A stretch of DNA of 19,674 bases from DASWHD01 sp036393335 (GTDB lineage Bacteria; CG2-30-53-67; CG2-30-70-394): positions 1 through 19,674 of the forward strand of contig DASWHD010000070.1 in the NCBI GenBank assembly GCA_036393335.1, given 5' to 3'. The translations under genes and the position numbers were made by a program. Under the pieces are notes generated by a model. It did no database searches. It was not told the origin of the DNA and saw nothing but the letters and a program-made list of their open reading frames with translations. This document shows, in pieces, positions 6,823-13,464 of this stretch. Positions within the stretch are counted from its first letter, which is position 1. Each line of letters starts with the position of its first letter.

Positions 6823-6888
6823 TAGGAGCGGGCTTGCCCGCGAACTGACGCCGCCGCCCTGAACGGTTCGCGAGCAAGCTCGCTCCTA
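6823..6888. repeat. REP/BIME-type inverted pair
   Basis: TAGGAGCGGGCTTGCCCGCG at 6823-6842 faces an inverted partner, CGCGAGCAAGCTCGCTCCTA, at 6869-6888. Each half can fold alone, and the two can pair with each other. This is the common 'GTAGGAGCG...TTGC' REP form known from gammaproteobacteria. It lies just upstream of leuS. Confidence 0.85.
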
Positions 6889-6928
6889 CCGTGATTCCGG
6901 GAGCGCGCCGCGATTTTCCAACAAAGGG

Positions 6929-7031
6929 TAGGAGCCGGTTGCACCGGCGATCCGCGCCATCGGCGCGGCAGGCCCTGCGGGCCTGAGGTCGCCGACCTGC
7001 CTGCCGGCAGGCAGGAGGGATTCGGCTCCTA
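6929..7031 (+). repeat. composite repeat copy F with nested 20-bp palindrome
   Basis: Outer ends TAGGAGCCGG and CGGCTCCTA match copy C, as do the GGCCCTGCGGGCCT core and the GGGATTCGGCTCCTA end. It carries the same CCTGCCTGCCGGCAGGCAGG insert (6996-7015) at the same position as copy B. It also has about ten further bases relative to copy C near 6957-6968. It lies between leuS and hflC, in a 455-base gap that otherwise holds only the REP pair and the long hairpin. Confidence 0.8.
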
Positions 7032-7120
7032 CAGAAGGCTACGACCACCATCCCAAGAATCCCAAGCGGAGTCCAGAGTCGGTCAGCGCAGAACACGGCA
7101 CCGGCCTTGCGTCTCGCTGC

Positions 7121-7201
7121 GGAAGCCAGGAAAGGAACAGGAAGGCAGGAAACTCGGATGTATCCCCACCTTCCTGCCTTCCTGTTCCTTTCCTGCCTTC
7201 C
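7121..7201. repeat. long near-perfect hairpin of GGAAGGCAGGAA units
   Basis: Arms 7121-7151 and 7171-7201 are complementary at 30 of 31 positions, with a 19-base loop. Each arm is itself built of purine-rich AGGAA/GGCAGGAA units. It begins about 30 bases beyond the hflC stop codon but has no U-tract, so it is not a classical intrinsic terminator. It could still protect the 3' end of the hflKC mRNA. A related polypyrimidine cluster lies at 12192-12233. Confidence 0.75.
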
Positions 7202-7233
7202 TTAGAGGAATGACTCTACCGCTCCGGACACCG

Positions 7234-8091
7234 CTAGCGGTCGGGGCTCTCCAGGAACTGGAACAACGGCGAGCTCGAGTCGAGGACGGCGGTCGCTCCC
7301 TGAGCGAGGGTGGCGCGGTAGGCGTCGAGGGTGCGCAGGAAGGTATAGAACTCCTGATCTTGCTGGTAGGCCGCGGCGTAAATGGTCACCGCTTCGGCCT
7401 CGCCCTGGCCGCGGATCTCCTCCGCCTCGCGGTTGGCCTCCGCCAGGAGGATGACCCGCTCCTTGTCGGTTTCGGCACGAATCTTGGCCGCCTCCTCGGC
7501 GCCCTCCGACCGATAGCGTTTGGCGATCCGGGCGCGTTCCGACGCCATGCGGGCATACACCGACTCCTCGACCTCACGCGGCAGGTCGGCGCGTTTGATG
7601 CGCACGTCGGGGAGCTCGATGCCGTACTCCTCGGCCTTGGCCGCGGATTTCTTGGTCACCGCCGCCATGATCTCTTGCCGCTGCGCGTCGATGATGTCGC
7701 TCTGGGTGTCCTTGGCGAGCTCTTCACGCAGCTCCGAGAAGATGATGTCGTCGAGACGCGACTGCGCCCCCTCAATGGTACCGACCCGCTGATAAAACGT
7801 GAGGGGGTCGGCGATGCGCCAGCGAGCGTAGTTGTCGATCACCAGGTTCTTCTTGTCGCGGGTGAGGATCTCCGCGGGGGTCGCGTCGTAGTTCAGCAGC
7901 CGGGCGTCATACACCCGGAGCTTCTGGATGAAGGGCAGCTTCCAGTGCAGCCCCGGCTCCTCGATCGAGCGCTTGAACTTGCCGAGCTCGGTGACCAGCA
8001 CCACCTCGGTCTCATCGACGGTGAAAAAGGACTGGGTCGCGACGAGGATGAGGACCAAGACGACGGGCCCGATCAGATTGAGGCGCTTCAT
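7234..8091 (-). CDS. hflC: HflC, membrane-protease modulator
   Basis: HflC is a 285-residue SPFH/prohibitin-family protein that forms a large cage with HflK around the FtsH protease and tempers degradation of membrane proteins. One N-terminal membrane segment (about residues 6-22) is followed by V-D-E-T-E-V-V-L-V-T-E-L-G-K-F, the typical SPFH opening. The long charged helical stretch A-R-I-A-K-R-Y-R-S-E-G-A-E-E-A-A-K-I (about 185-240) is the coiled-coil part. The family's G-E-A-E-A-V-T-I-Y-A-A-A-Y tail is present. The start codon overlaps the hflK stop as ATGA, showing translational coupling. Length matches the family (E. coli HflC is 334 residues; shorter forms are common). Confidence 0.95.
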   Translation of the reverse strand: MKRLNLIGPVVLVLILVATQSFFTVDETEVVLVTELGKFKRSIEEPGLHWKLPFIQKLRVYDARLLNYDATPAEILTRDKKNLVIDNYARWRIADPLTFYQRVGTIEGAQSRLDDIIFSELREELAKDTQSDIIDAQRQEIMAAVTKKSAAKAEEYGIELPDVRIKRADLPREVEESVYARMASERARIAKRYRSEGAEEAAKIRAETDKERVILLAEANREAEEIRGQGEAEAVTIYAAAYQQDQEFYTFLRTLDAYRATLAQGATAVLDSSSPLFQFLESPDR

Positions 8092-9140
8092 GGTTGCTCC
8101 TCGGCCGTGGGCCGGATCGCCGGCGGCACGGGGCTCAGGGGCAGGGTCTGGAGCAGATTGCCCGCCGCCTCCGGATTGATGATGTACTTCTGAATTCCCG
8201 GCAACACCGCCTCCATGGCCTCCAGGTAGAGGCGCCGGCGGGTAACCTCCTTCGCCTTCCGGTACTCTCCCAGCACGCTGAGGAAGCGATTCGCGTCACC
8301 GTGCGCGCGCTGCACCCGCTCGGCCTTGTACCCCTCGGCCTCGCGCTTGATCTGCTCGGCCTTGCCACGGGCCTTGGGCACGATGTCCTCTTGATACCCT
8401 TTGGCCTCGTTGATCAGCCGCTCCCGGTCCTCCTTGGCGCGCACCACGTCCTTGAACGCATCCTCCACCTGTTTGGGCGCCTGCACCGTCTGGAGCTTCA
8501 CCGCGGTCACCAGGATGCCCCCTTCATACAGATCGATGATCTCCTGCAGCAGGTCGCGGGTGCGGTCCTGGATCACCAGCTTGCCGGTGGTGAGGACGTC
8601 GTCGATCGTGGAGGAGCCGATCACCTGGCGCAGGGCGACCTCACCGGCATTGTGTAGGGCGAGGTCGGGCTCGACGACGTTGAACAGGTACGCCTTCGGG
8701 TCCTTGATGCGGTACTGGATGATGAGCTGGCAATCGACGATGTTCTCGTCGCCGGTGAGCATCAGCGACTCCTTGGGGAACGGCTGGTAACGTGCCGGCG
8801 GGCCGGAGCTGATGGTACGGAAGCCGATCTCCAGGCGCTGCACCTGGGTGACCTTGACCTTGTCTACCCGATCGATGCCGCGCGGCATCTGGAGGTGAAA
8901 GCCGGGTTCCAGAACCGCCACGGCCGCGCCGAAGCGCCGCACCACGCCCTGCTCGTCGGGGCTGACGATGTACACGCCGCTGAAACCCCAGAGCAGCAAG
9001 GCGGCGAGTATCAACAGGCCCCCCCCGGGCAGGTTGGCCCGGAGGCGACCGACGATCGCCTCGAATTGCTTGGCGACCTCCTGCGGTGTCGGGGGACGTT
9101 TCTGTCCCCAGGGGTTACGCGGTGGGGTTTCCCAAGGCAT
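8088..9140 (-). CDS. hflK: HflK, membrane-protease modulator
   Basis: HflK is the partner of HflC in the FtsH-associated complex of the inner membrane. From ATG 9140 the protein is 350 residues. It begins M-P-W-E-T-P-P-R-N-P-W-G, a start typical of HflK, so the extra 28 codons open up to 9224 are judged noncoding. A GGAG sequence lies about 9 bases before the ATG. A short proline-rich N-terminus precedes one membrane segment (about 41-59) and then S-P-D-E-Q-G-V-V-R-R-F-G. The SPFH domain and a long charged coiled coil follow. The glycine-rich head seen in enteric HflK is reduced. It is the first gene of the hflK-hflC operon; hfq and hflX are not adjacent. Confidence 0.95.
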   Translation of the reverse strand: MPWETPPRNPWGQKRPPTPQEVAKQFEAIVGRLRANLPGGGLLILAALLLWGFSGVYIVSPDEQGVVRRFGAAVAVLEPGFHLQMPRGIDRVDKVKVTQVQRLEIGFRTISSGPPARYQPFPKESLMLTGDENIVDCQLIIQYRIKDPKAYLFNVVEPDLALHNAGEVALRQVIGSSTIDDVLTTGKLVIQDRTRDLLQEIIDLYEGGILVTAVKLQTVQAPKQVEDAFKDVVRAKEDRERLINEAKGYQEDIVPKARGKAEQIKREAEGYKAERVQRAHGDANRFLSVLGEYRKAKEVTRRRLYLEAMEAVLPGIQKYIINPEAAGNLLQTLPLSPVPPAIRPTAEEQP

Positions 9141-9340
9141 GGGTGAGCGCTCCGGTCGGAGGGAAAGGGAGAGGTGCCCTGCTGGTGGGCAGCGATGGTA
9201 CCACCCGCTTCCGACAGCTACCACCGCGCGATGGCCGTGTCACCCGCCGTCGTCTACCCTTACGCCACCTTCCTCCGGCGGTCAACAACGGCGACTGAAT
9301 CGGCACGCGAAACTTCATCCGCAGGAAACGGACACCGACG

Positions 9341-9826
9341 ATGAATCTGATCAAATCCGAGGTGTTGGCAGTGGCCCAGAAGATCGAGAAAGACGGCATC
9401 GCGTTTTACAAGGCGATCGCCCCGTACACCAAGGACCTCAAGGCCCGCGCCGTCTTCTACCGCCTCGCCCACGACGAGGCCCTGCATCTGGACGGCTTCA
9501 GCGCCTTGCTCAAGGTGCCGGCGGACGACACCGCCTACGACGATGCGGCTCTGCTCACGAGCTATGTCCAAGAGACCATCCGCTCCGACCTCTTCCCGCC
9601 CACCACCGAGGCACGCAGGATCGCCCGCTCCGACCACGGACTGCTCGCCGCGGTCGATCTCGGCCTGCAGGCGGAGCGCCAGTCGGTCGCCTTTTATGAG
9701 CGCATGGTGACCGCGTGTACCAATGCGGAGGGCAAGGCGGCCTTCGCCGAGCTGCTCGCGGCGGAACGCGAGCACGTGGCGACCCTCGAGGGGTTGCGCC
9801 GCACCGTGCAGAACCGCTACGCCTGA
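9341..9826 (+). CDS. rubrerythrin-type ferritin-like di-iron protein
   Basis: This is a 161-residue four-helix protein with the two-fold iron-ligand pattern of the rubrerythrin/ferritin-like family: E16 in E-K-D-G-I-A-F-Y, E46-x-x-H49 in D-E-A-L-H, E112 in A-E-R-Q-S-V-A-F-Y, and E142-x-x-H145 in E-R-E-H. Such proteins hold a di-iron centre and usually reduce peroxide or handle iron in the cytoplasm. The rubredoxin-like C-terminal iron domain of classical rubrerythrin is missing (no cysteine pairs), so an external electron donor would be needed. It is read away from hflK; the 200-base gap between them (9141-9340) must hold both promoters, but none is clear. Exact substrate is unknown. Confidence 0.82.
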   Translation: MNLIKSEVLAVAQKIEKDGIAFYKAIAPYTKDLKARAVFYRLAHDEALHLDGFSALLKVPADDTAYDDAALLTSYVQETIRSDLFPPTTEARRIARSDHGLLAAVDLGLQAERQSVAFYERMVTACTNAEGKAAFAELLAAEREHVATLEGLRRTVQNRYA

Positions 9827-9867
9827 GGCGCCGCCGTCCCCGGACCGGGCGCTACCCACTGCCACTC

Positions 9868-10212
9868 ATGAAACCGATCAAGCTCACCCACCTCGACGCC
9901 GCCCCGCCGGCTCCCCCTACGCCGGCGCCGGCGAAACCCGCCCCGGTACCCGTCCCGGGAGATGCCATCCATGCCGACCGGGTACACCTCTTTCTGGACG
10001 GCATCCATGTCGCCACGGTCACCGTCACGGTCTACGAGGAGACGGCGATCCAGCCACCGCGCCCGGGCTACAACAGCCACTTCCTGCGCGCCCAGGGTCG
10101 GTTCATCGACACCGTCTACTCGGTACGCTCCGCGGAGGGCGGGGCAGAAGGGGCGGTACAGGCGTTCAAGCGCTCTATCGAGGAGCGCATGCGCAGGGGG
10201 AAAGTGTCGTAG
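9868..10212 (+). CDS. small protein of unknown function, proline-rich N-terminus
   Basis: The predicted product has 114 residues. Residues about 12-32 are an alternating proline/alanine linker, followed by a compact beta-rich part (H-L-F-L-D-G-I-H-V-A-T-V-T-V-T-V-Y) and a C-terminal helix ending F-K-R-S-I-E-E-R-M-R-R-G. No signal peptide, membrane segment, metal ligands or recognisable family is seen. It starts 41 bases after the ferritin-like gene on the same strand, so the two may be co-transcribed. No Shine-Dalgarno sequence precedes the ATG, and the frame is open further upstream inside the neighbour, which lowers certainty about the start. Confidence 0.5.
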   Translation: MKPIKLTHLDAAPPAPPTPAPAKPAPVPVPGDAIHADRVHLFLDGIHVATVTVTVYEETAIQPPRPGYNSHFLRAQGRFIDTVYSVRSAEGGAEGAVQAFKRSIEERMRRGKVS

Positions 10213-10303
10213 CGCACCGCTGCGGCGCCCAGGCCGCGCTGCCCGGGACACATACGGGAAGGGTTTAACGTCTCCCGGGACCGGAACGACCAGTATTCCG
10301 GCG

Positions 10304-10322
10304 GGCGGGGATAAACCCCGCC
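10304..10322. repeat. REP-like GC hairpin GGCGGGG-ataaa-CCCCGCC
   Basis: A perfect 7-bp stem with a 5-base loop lies between the convergent small unknown gene and the phosphofructokinase gene, 8 bases past the latter's stop. It resembles the 'GTAGGGGCGGGGTTTATCCCCGCCC' REP type. There is no U-tract, so a simple intrinsic terminator is unlikely, though it may stabilise mRNA ends. Confidence 0.6.
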
Positions 10323-10330
10323 CCTACGGA

Positions 10331-11557
10331 CTACCCTTTGTTGAGGATCTTCTCCACCCGCGGCGCTCGCACCCGGCTCGGGGAGGGCATCCCGGCCCCG
10401 AGCAGGGGACGGAGGTAGAGGCGGAATGCGTCGGTGACGTTGGTCCCCGACGGGTCGATGAACTCCGGCGGCATCAGCTTGGTCATGCCCGCCACCTCCT
10501 TCAACGAGCTGAGGCGGTAGTCGACCGAGTAGAAACCGGTGCGGTGGATGGTCACGGAGCCGTCGCGGTTGTGCCACAGGGCGAATTGCGCGGCCTTCTC
10601 CCCGGCCTCCCGCGCCTCGCGCTGGTCGACGTCGGAGACGCAGCCGATGAACGAGCGCTGCAGATAGCCGAGGGTGTCGGCCCGCACGCGCTTGATCTTC
10701 AACTGCGCCTTGATCTGCCCCGAAAGTAGATCGCCGAGGGCGGTGGTCCCTGATAGCTGCACGTTGCCGTGCGAATCCTTCTCCACCTCTTTGGCCAGCT
10801 TCGCGGCGATCGCCGTGCCATCGACGTCGTGGACGCCCTCGCTCACCGCCACCACACACCGGCCGTTTCGCTCGTACACCGCCTTGACGTCGTCCAGAAA
10901 GCTGTCGACGGAGAAAGGACTCTCGGGTAGATAGATGAGATGCGGGCCGTCGTCGGGGTATTTTCGACCCAACGCCGAGGCGGCGGTGAGGAAGCCGGCG
11001 TGGCGCCCCATGACCACGCCGATGTAGACGCCGGGGATCGCCCGGTTGTCGAGGTTGGCACCGATGAAGGCCGAGGCCACGAAGCGTGCCGCCGAGGGAT
11101 AGCCCGGGCAATGGTCGTTGACCATCAGATCGTTGTCGATGGTCTTCGGGATGTGGATCGCGCGGAACTCGTAGTCCGCGCTCTGGGCCTCGTCGTTGAC
11201 GATGCGCACCGTGTCGGCGGAGTCGTTGCCGCCGATGTAAAAAAAGTACCGTACCCCGTGCGCCTTGAGCACCCGGAAGATTTCCCGGCAGTACGCTTCG
11301 TCCGGCTTGTCGCGCGTCGATCCCATGGCCGACGACGGCGTCACGGCGACGCGCTCCAGGTTGTTGGTGGTTTCCTGGGTGAGGTCGAGGAAGTCCTCGT
11401 TGATAATCCCGGATACCCCGTGCTCGGCGCCGTACACCCGCTCCACCTGCTGGAACTTACGCGACTCCAGCACGACCCCGACGAGACTTTCGTTGATGAC
11501 CGCCGTGGGACCGCCCCCCATGGCAACGACGACCTTACCGACTAGCTTGGAAGACAT
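10331..11557 (-). CDS. pfp: pyrophosphate-type 6-phosphofructokinase
   Basis: The enzyme phosphorylates fructose 6-phosphate, probably using pyrophosphate and reversibly, in glycolysis or gluconeogenesis. From ATG 11557 it is 408 residues, with a GAGGAGC ribosome-binding sequence 6 bases upstream; the frame open to 11746 is not needed. Family motifs are the M-G-G-G-P-T nucleotide loop at 13-18, G-G-N-D-S-A-D-T at 109-116, P-K-T-I-D-N-D at 137-143 and M-G-R-H-A-G-F at 183-189. Lysine in P-K-T-I-D-N-D, where ATP enzymes have glycine, and an acidic residue after the G-G-N point to PPi rather than ATP. Known homologues in methanotrophs and sulfur oxidisers also use sedoheptulose 7-phosphate or ribulose 5-phosphate. 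It stands alone, with no glycolytic neighbours. Confidence 0.92.
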   Translation of the reverse strand: MSSKLVGKVVVAMGGGPTAVINESLVGVVLESRKFQQVERVYGAEHGVSGIINEDFLDLTQETTNNLERVAVTPSSAMGSTRDKPDEAYCREIFRVLKAHGVRYFFYIGGNDSADTVRIVNDEAQSADYEFRAIHIPKTIDNDLMVNDHCPGYPSAARFVASAFIGANLDNRAIPGVYIGVVMGRHAGFLTAASALGRKYPDDGPHLIYLPESPFSVDSFLDDVKAVYERNGRCVVAVSEGVHDVDGTAIAAKLAKEVEKDSHGNVQLSGTTALGDLLSGQIKAQLKIKRVRADTLGYLQRSFIGCVSDVDQREAREAGEKAAQFALWHNRDGSVTIHRTGFYSVDYRLSSLKEVAGMTKLMPPEFIDPSGTNVTDAFRLYLRPLLGAGMPSPSRVRAPRVEKILNKG

Positions 11558-11742
11558 GGTGCTCCTCAGTGGACTGACAATCAGGTGGGCAGAAGGGTAG
11601 CAGTAGCCCGACGCGCCGCAAACCGGCAACCGGTATTCGCTCGCCCCCGGCGTGCCACGCCCACACCTGCCACGCGAACACTCGCGGCCATGGTGCCCGG
11701 TCGGTTTTGCTTCGCGCGAAAGTGCCCCCGGCAGGCCGGTCT

Positions 11743-12099
11743 TCACCCCTTGAGGAGCCGCCGGTACACGCTCTCCTCAAACCCCGCCATAATGCCGGCG
11801 GGCGTCCGCAGGACCGGTGCACGCATGGTGCCGGAGCGACCCAGGAAGTGCTTCAGGATCTCTTCGTCGCTCATTTGCTCCTTACGCAGCTCGCGGTGCA
11901 GGACCCCACGTCCCCACTTGACGAAGACCTCGTCACAGGCCCGGACGATGGCCAGGGTAGTGACCGGATCGATGGGGTCCTTACGGACATCGTGGTTGCG
12001 GTACGCCACCTTGTTGCGCAAGAGAAACTCTCTCGCCACGCGACAGCCGCTTCACGAACGGTTATAGAAGACGATCTCGGACATGGGTATCTCGGTCAT
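11743..12099 (-). CDS. ArsC/Spx-like thioredoxin-fold protein, candidate selenoprotein (TGA at 12052-12054)
   Basis: Downstream of 12052 the frame encodes an ArsC/Spx-like thioredoxin-fold protein with a cis-proline site in R-A-P-V-L-R-T-P and an F-E-E-S-V-Y-R-R-L-L ending. Upstream, the same frame continues through TGA to an ATG at 12084 (M-S-E-I-V-F-Y-N-R-S, then TGA, then S-G-C-R-V-A-R-E-F-L) or an ATG at 12099. The TGA falls where the first cysteine of a C-x-x-C redox motif belongs, giving U-S-G-C. The product would be 113 or 118 residues. A hairpin fitting a bacterial SECIS lies 23 bases beyond the TGA. The downstream-only frame (GTG at 12039) would lack the first beta strand and the catalytic residue. 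Ribosome-binding sites are weak at both starts. A Cys-to-stop mutation is the alternative. Confidence 0.72.
12018..12036 (-). promoter_or_regulatory. candidate bacterial SECIS hairpin
   Basis: On the minus strand, GCGAGAGA pairs with TCTCTTGC (8 bp including one G-U pair) around a GUU loop at 12026-12028. The loop starts 23 bases after the TGA. Bacterial SECIS models call for a short stem-loop inside the coding region, about 16-37 bases after UGA, with G in the first loop positions, often followed by U. This hairpin fits all of that. It is an inference from hand folding. Confidence 0.6.
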
Positions 12100-12154
12100 G
12101 TGGCAACCGCTGGTATCGACGGCATCTCACGGCAGGTGGCTGTGCGCCCTTTAT

Positions 12155-12233
12155 CTTAGGAAAGCAGGAAGCCACAAGACACCGCTGCCCCCTTCCTGCC
12201 TTCCTGCCTTCCTGGAATTCCTGCCTTCCTTAG
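12155..12233. repeat. polypyrimidine CCTTCCTG repeat cluster
   Basis: Tandem CCTTCCTGCCTTCCTG units at 12190-12214 are followed by TTCCTGCCTTCCTTAGA at 12218-12234. The final string also occurs at the end of the long hairpin (TTCCTGCCTTCCTTAGA, 7189-7205). An upstream GGAAAGCAGGAAG at 12159-12171 can pair with it imperfectly. It lies between dcd and the selenoprotein candidate. Confidence 0.6.
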
Positions 12234-12286
12234 ATGGACTCGTAGCCCAATGGCGGGAAAGGCAGGATGGAACGTAGGATTCGAAA

Positions 12287-12841
12287 TCAAATCCTTGGCA
12301 GGGTGACGCCGGTCTGTTTCTGGTACTTGCCCGCGCGGTCGGCGTAGGAGATGGCGCATTCCTCGTCGGCCTCGAAGAAGATCACCTGGGCGATCCCCTC
12401 GTTGGCGTAGATCTTCGCCGGCAAGGGGGTCGTGTTGGAGATCTCGATCGTGACGTAGCCCTCCCAACCCGGCTCGAAGGGCGTGACGTTGACGATGATG
12501 CCGCAGCGGGCGTAGGTCGACTTGCCGAGACAAATGGCCAGGACGTTGCGCGGCATGCGGAAGTACTCGACCGTGTGGGCCAGGGCGAAGGAGTTCGGGG
12601 GGACGATGCACACATCCCGCTTCACGTCGACGAACGACGCCGGGTCGAAGTCCTTCGGGTCGACGATCGACGAGTTGACGTTGGTAAAGATCTTGAACTC
12701 GTCCGAGACCCGCGTGTCGTAGCCGTAGGAGGAGACGCCGTAGGAGACCACCCCCTTGCGTACCTGGCCCTCCTCGAAGGGCTCGATGAGCCTGTGCTCC
12801 TTCGCCATCCGCCTAATCCAGCGGTCCGACCGAATCGACAT
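12287..12841 (-). CDS. dcd: dCTP deaminase
   Basis: Dcd deaminates dCTP to dUTP, feeding thymidylate synthesis. The 184-residue protein has the trimeric dUTPase-like fold signatures. G-K-S-T-Y-A-R-C-G at 106-114 carries S108 and R112. E-P-G-W-E-G-Y at 123-129 is followed by the catalytic glutamate E133 in T-I-E-I-S-N. The N-T-T-P-L-P-A-K-I-Y-A-N-E-G segment and the G-K-Y-Q-K-Q end are present. A GGAGAA ribosome-binding sequence sits 6 bases before the ATG. The gene starts 30 bases after the CopD-like gene on the same strand, suggesting co-transcription. In gammaproteobacteria dcd is often next to apbC; here copD-like and folE genes intervene. Confidence 0.96.
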   Translation of the reverse strand: MSIRSDRWIRRMAKEHRLIEPFEEGQVRKGVVSYGVSSYGYDTRVSDEFKIFTNVNSSIVDPKDFDPASFVDVKRDVCIVPPNSFALAHTVEYFRMPRNVLAICLGKSTYARCGIIVNVTPFEPGWEGYVTIEISNTTPLPAKIYANEGIAQVIFFEADEECAISYADRAGKYQKQTGVTLPRI

Positions 12842-12871
12842 CCGCGTTCTCCTGTCGGTAACGGCCTCACC

Positions 12872-13360
12872 CTAGGCGTAGGCCGCCATCTCAATCAACA
12901 ACACCACCAGTACTGCCAACGCCAAGTCGATGGCGATGTAGAGATCCAACCGCCGCAGGTGGCTCGCCATTGTCCCCTCCAGCTCGGCGGTCATGCCCTC
13001 CCGTGCGTGTTGCTCCAATACCCCTTTTAGTCGCTGCTGACGACCGGAGTAGAACATGACGTAGACCAGAAAGAGAACGGCCACGACCACCAGCTTCGCC
13101 AGGAAGAACCGACCGTAGGGCGACTCGTAGCGCTCGATGGGCACCCAACGAAAGGTGAGCGCCAGCCCGGTGATGGTGAGGAACGTGACACTCGCCCACC
13201 CCACGGCGGCATTGACCTTCAGCACGCGCGGCACGAGCGCCAGCCGCGACGGCAGGTCTACCCGTTTCAACAGCGGCGTCACCATCAGTAGGTCACCGGC
13301 CATCACCCCGATCCACAGGGCGGCACACAACAGATGGATCGCATGCACCCAGCCCCACAC
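12872..13360 (-). CDS. CopD-like four-helix membrane protein
   Basis: The 162-residue integral membrane protein has four predicted helices (about 3-23, 47-69, 86-105 and 141-160). Its first helix contains V-H-A-I-H-L-L-C-A-A-L-W-I-G, the histidine-bearing opening typical of the CopD/HemJ-like group. This family is linked to copper handling or haem-related membrane redox, but the role here is uncertain. A GTG start is supported by AAGGGA about 8 bases upstream. The gene is divergent from folE, sharing the roughly 100-base region 13361-13464, and leads into dcd. There are no copper-resistance neighbours, so a housekeeping role is as likely as metal resistance. Confidence 0.75.
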   Translation of the reverse strand: MWGWVHAIHLLCAALWIGVMAGDLLMVTPLLKRVDLPSRLALVPRVLKVNAAVGWASVTFLTITGLALTFRWVPIERYESPYGRFFLAKLVVVAVLFLVYVMFYSGRQQRLKGVLEQHAREGMTAELEGTMASHLRRLDLYIAIDLALAVLVVLLIEMAAYA

Positions 13361-13464
13361 GGTGGTTTCCCTTTAATAATGATGGTGGCTCCCCTACCGT
13401 TCCGCACCGCACTATACGTCCAACGATGCGGGTCGCACACCCACCACAATTCCCGGGGAATGGC

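Noticed and set aside
4954..6825. 623-codon open frame antisense to leuS
   Set aside because: Its length comes from the GC-rich codon bias of leuS. The composition (Gly/Arg/Val/His-rich, no domains) is not that of a real protein.
2798..7031. CRISPR-like array made of the repeated blocks
   Set aside because: Copies are few, kilobases apart, in both orientations and internally palindromic. There is no regular spacing and no cas gene.
7121..7201. Intrinsic terminator for hflC
   Set aside because: The hairpin is very strong, but no U-tract follows on the minus strand and the stem is far longer than terminators. It is listed as a repeat instead.
7210..8657. Long plus-strand frames over hflC and hflK
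   Set aside because: Antisense shadows of two well-conserved genes, with no start signals or recognisable content.
12238..12300. Possible tRNA fragment (GATTCGAAATCAAATCC near the dcd end)
   Set aside because: Only a T-loop-like string is present. No acceptor, D or anticodon arms can be folded around it.
12287..12611. Alternative-frame protein inside dcd
   Set aside because: Dcd motifs are complete in the chosen frame; the other frame is His/Arg-rich shadow sequence.
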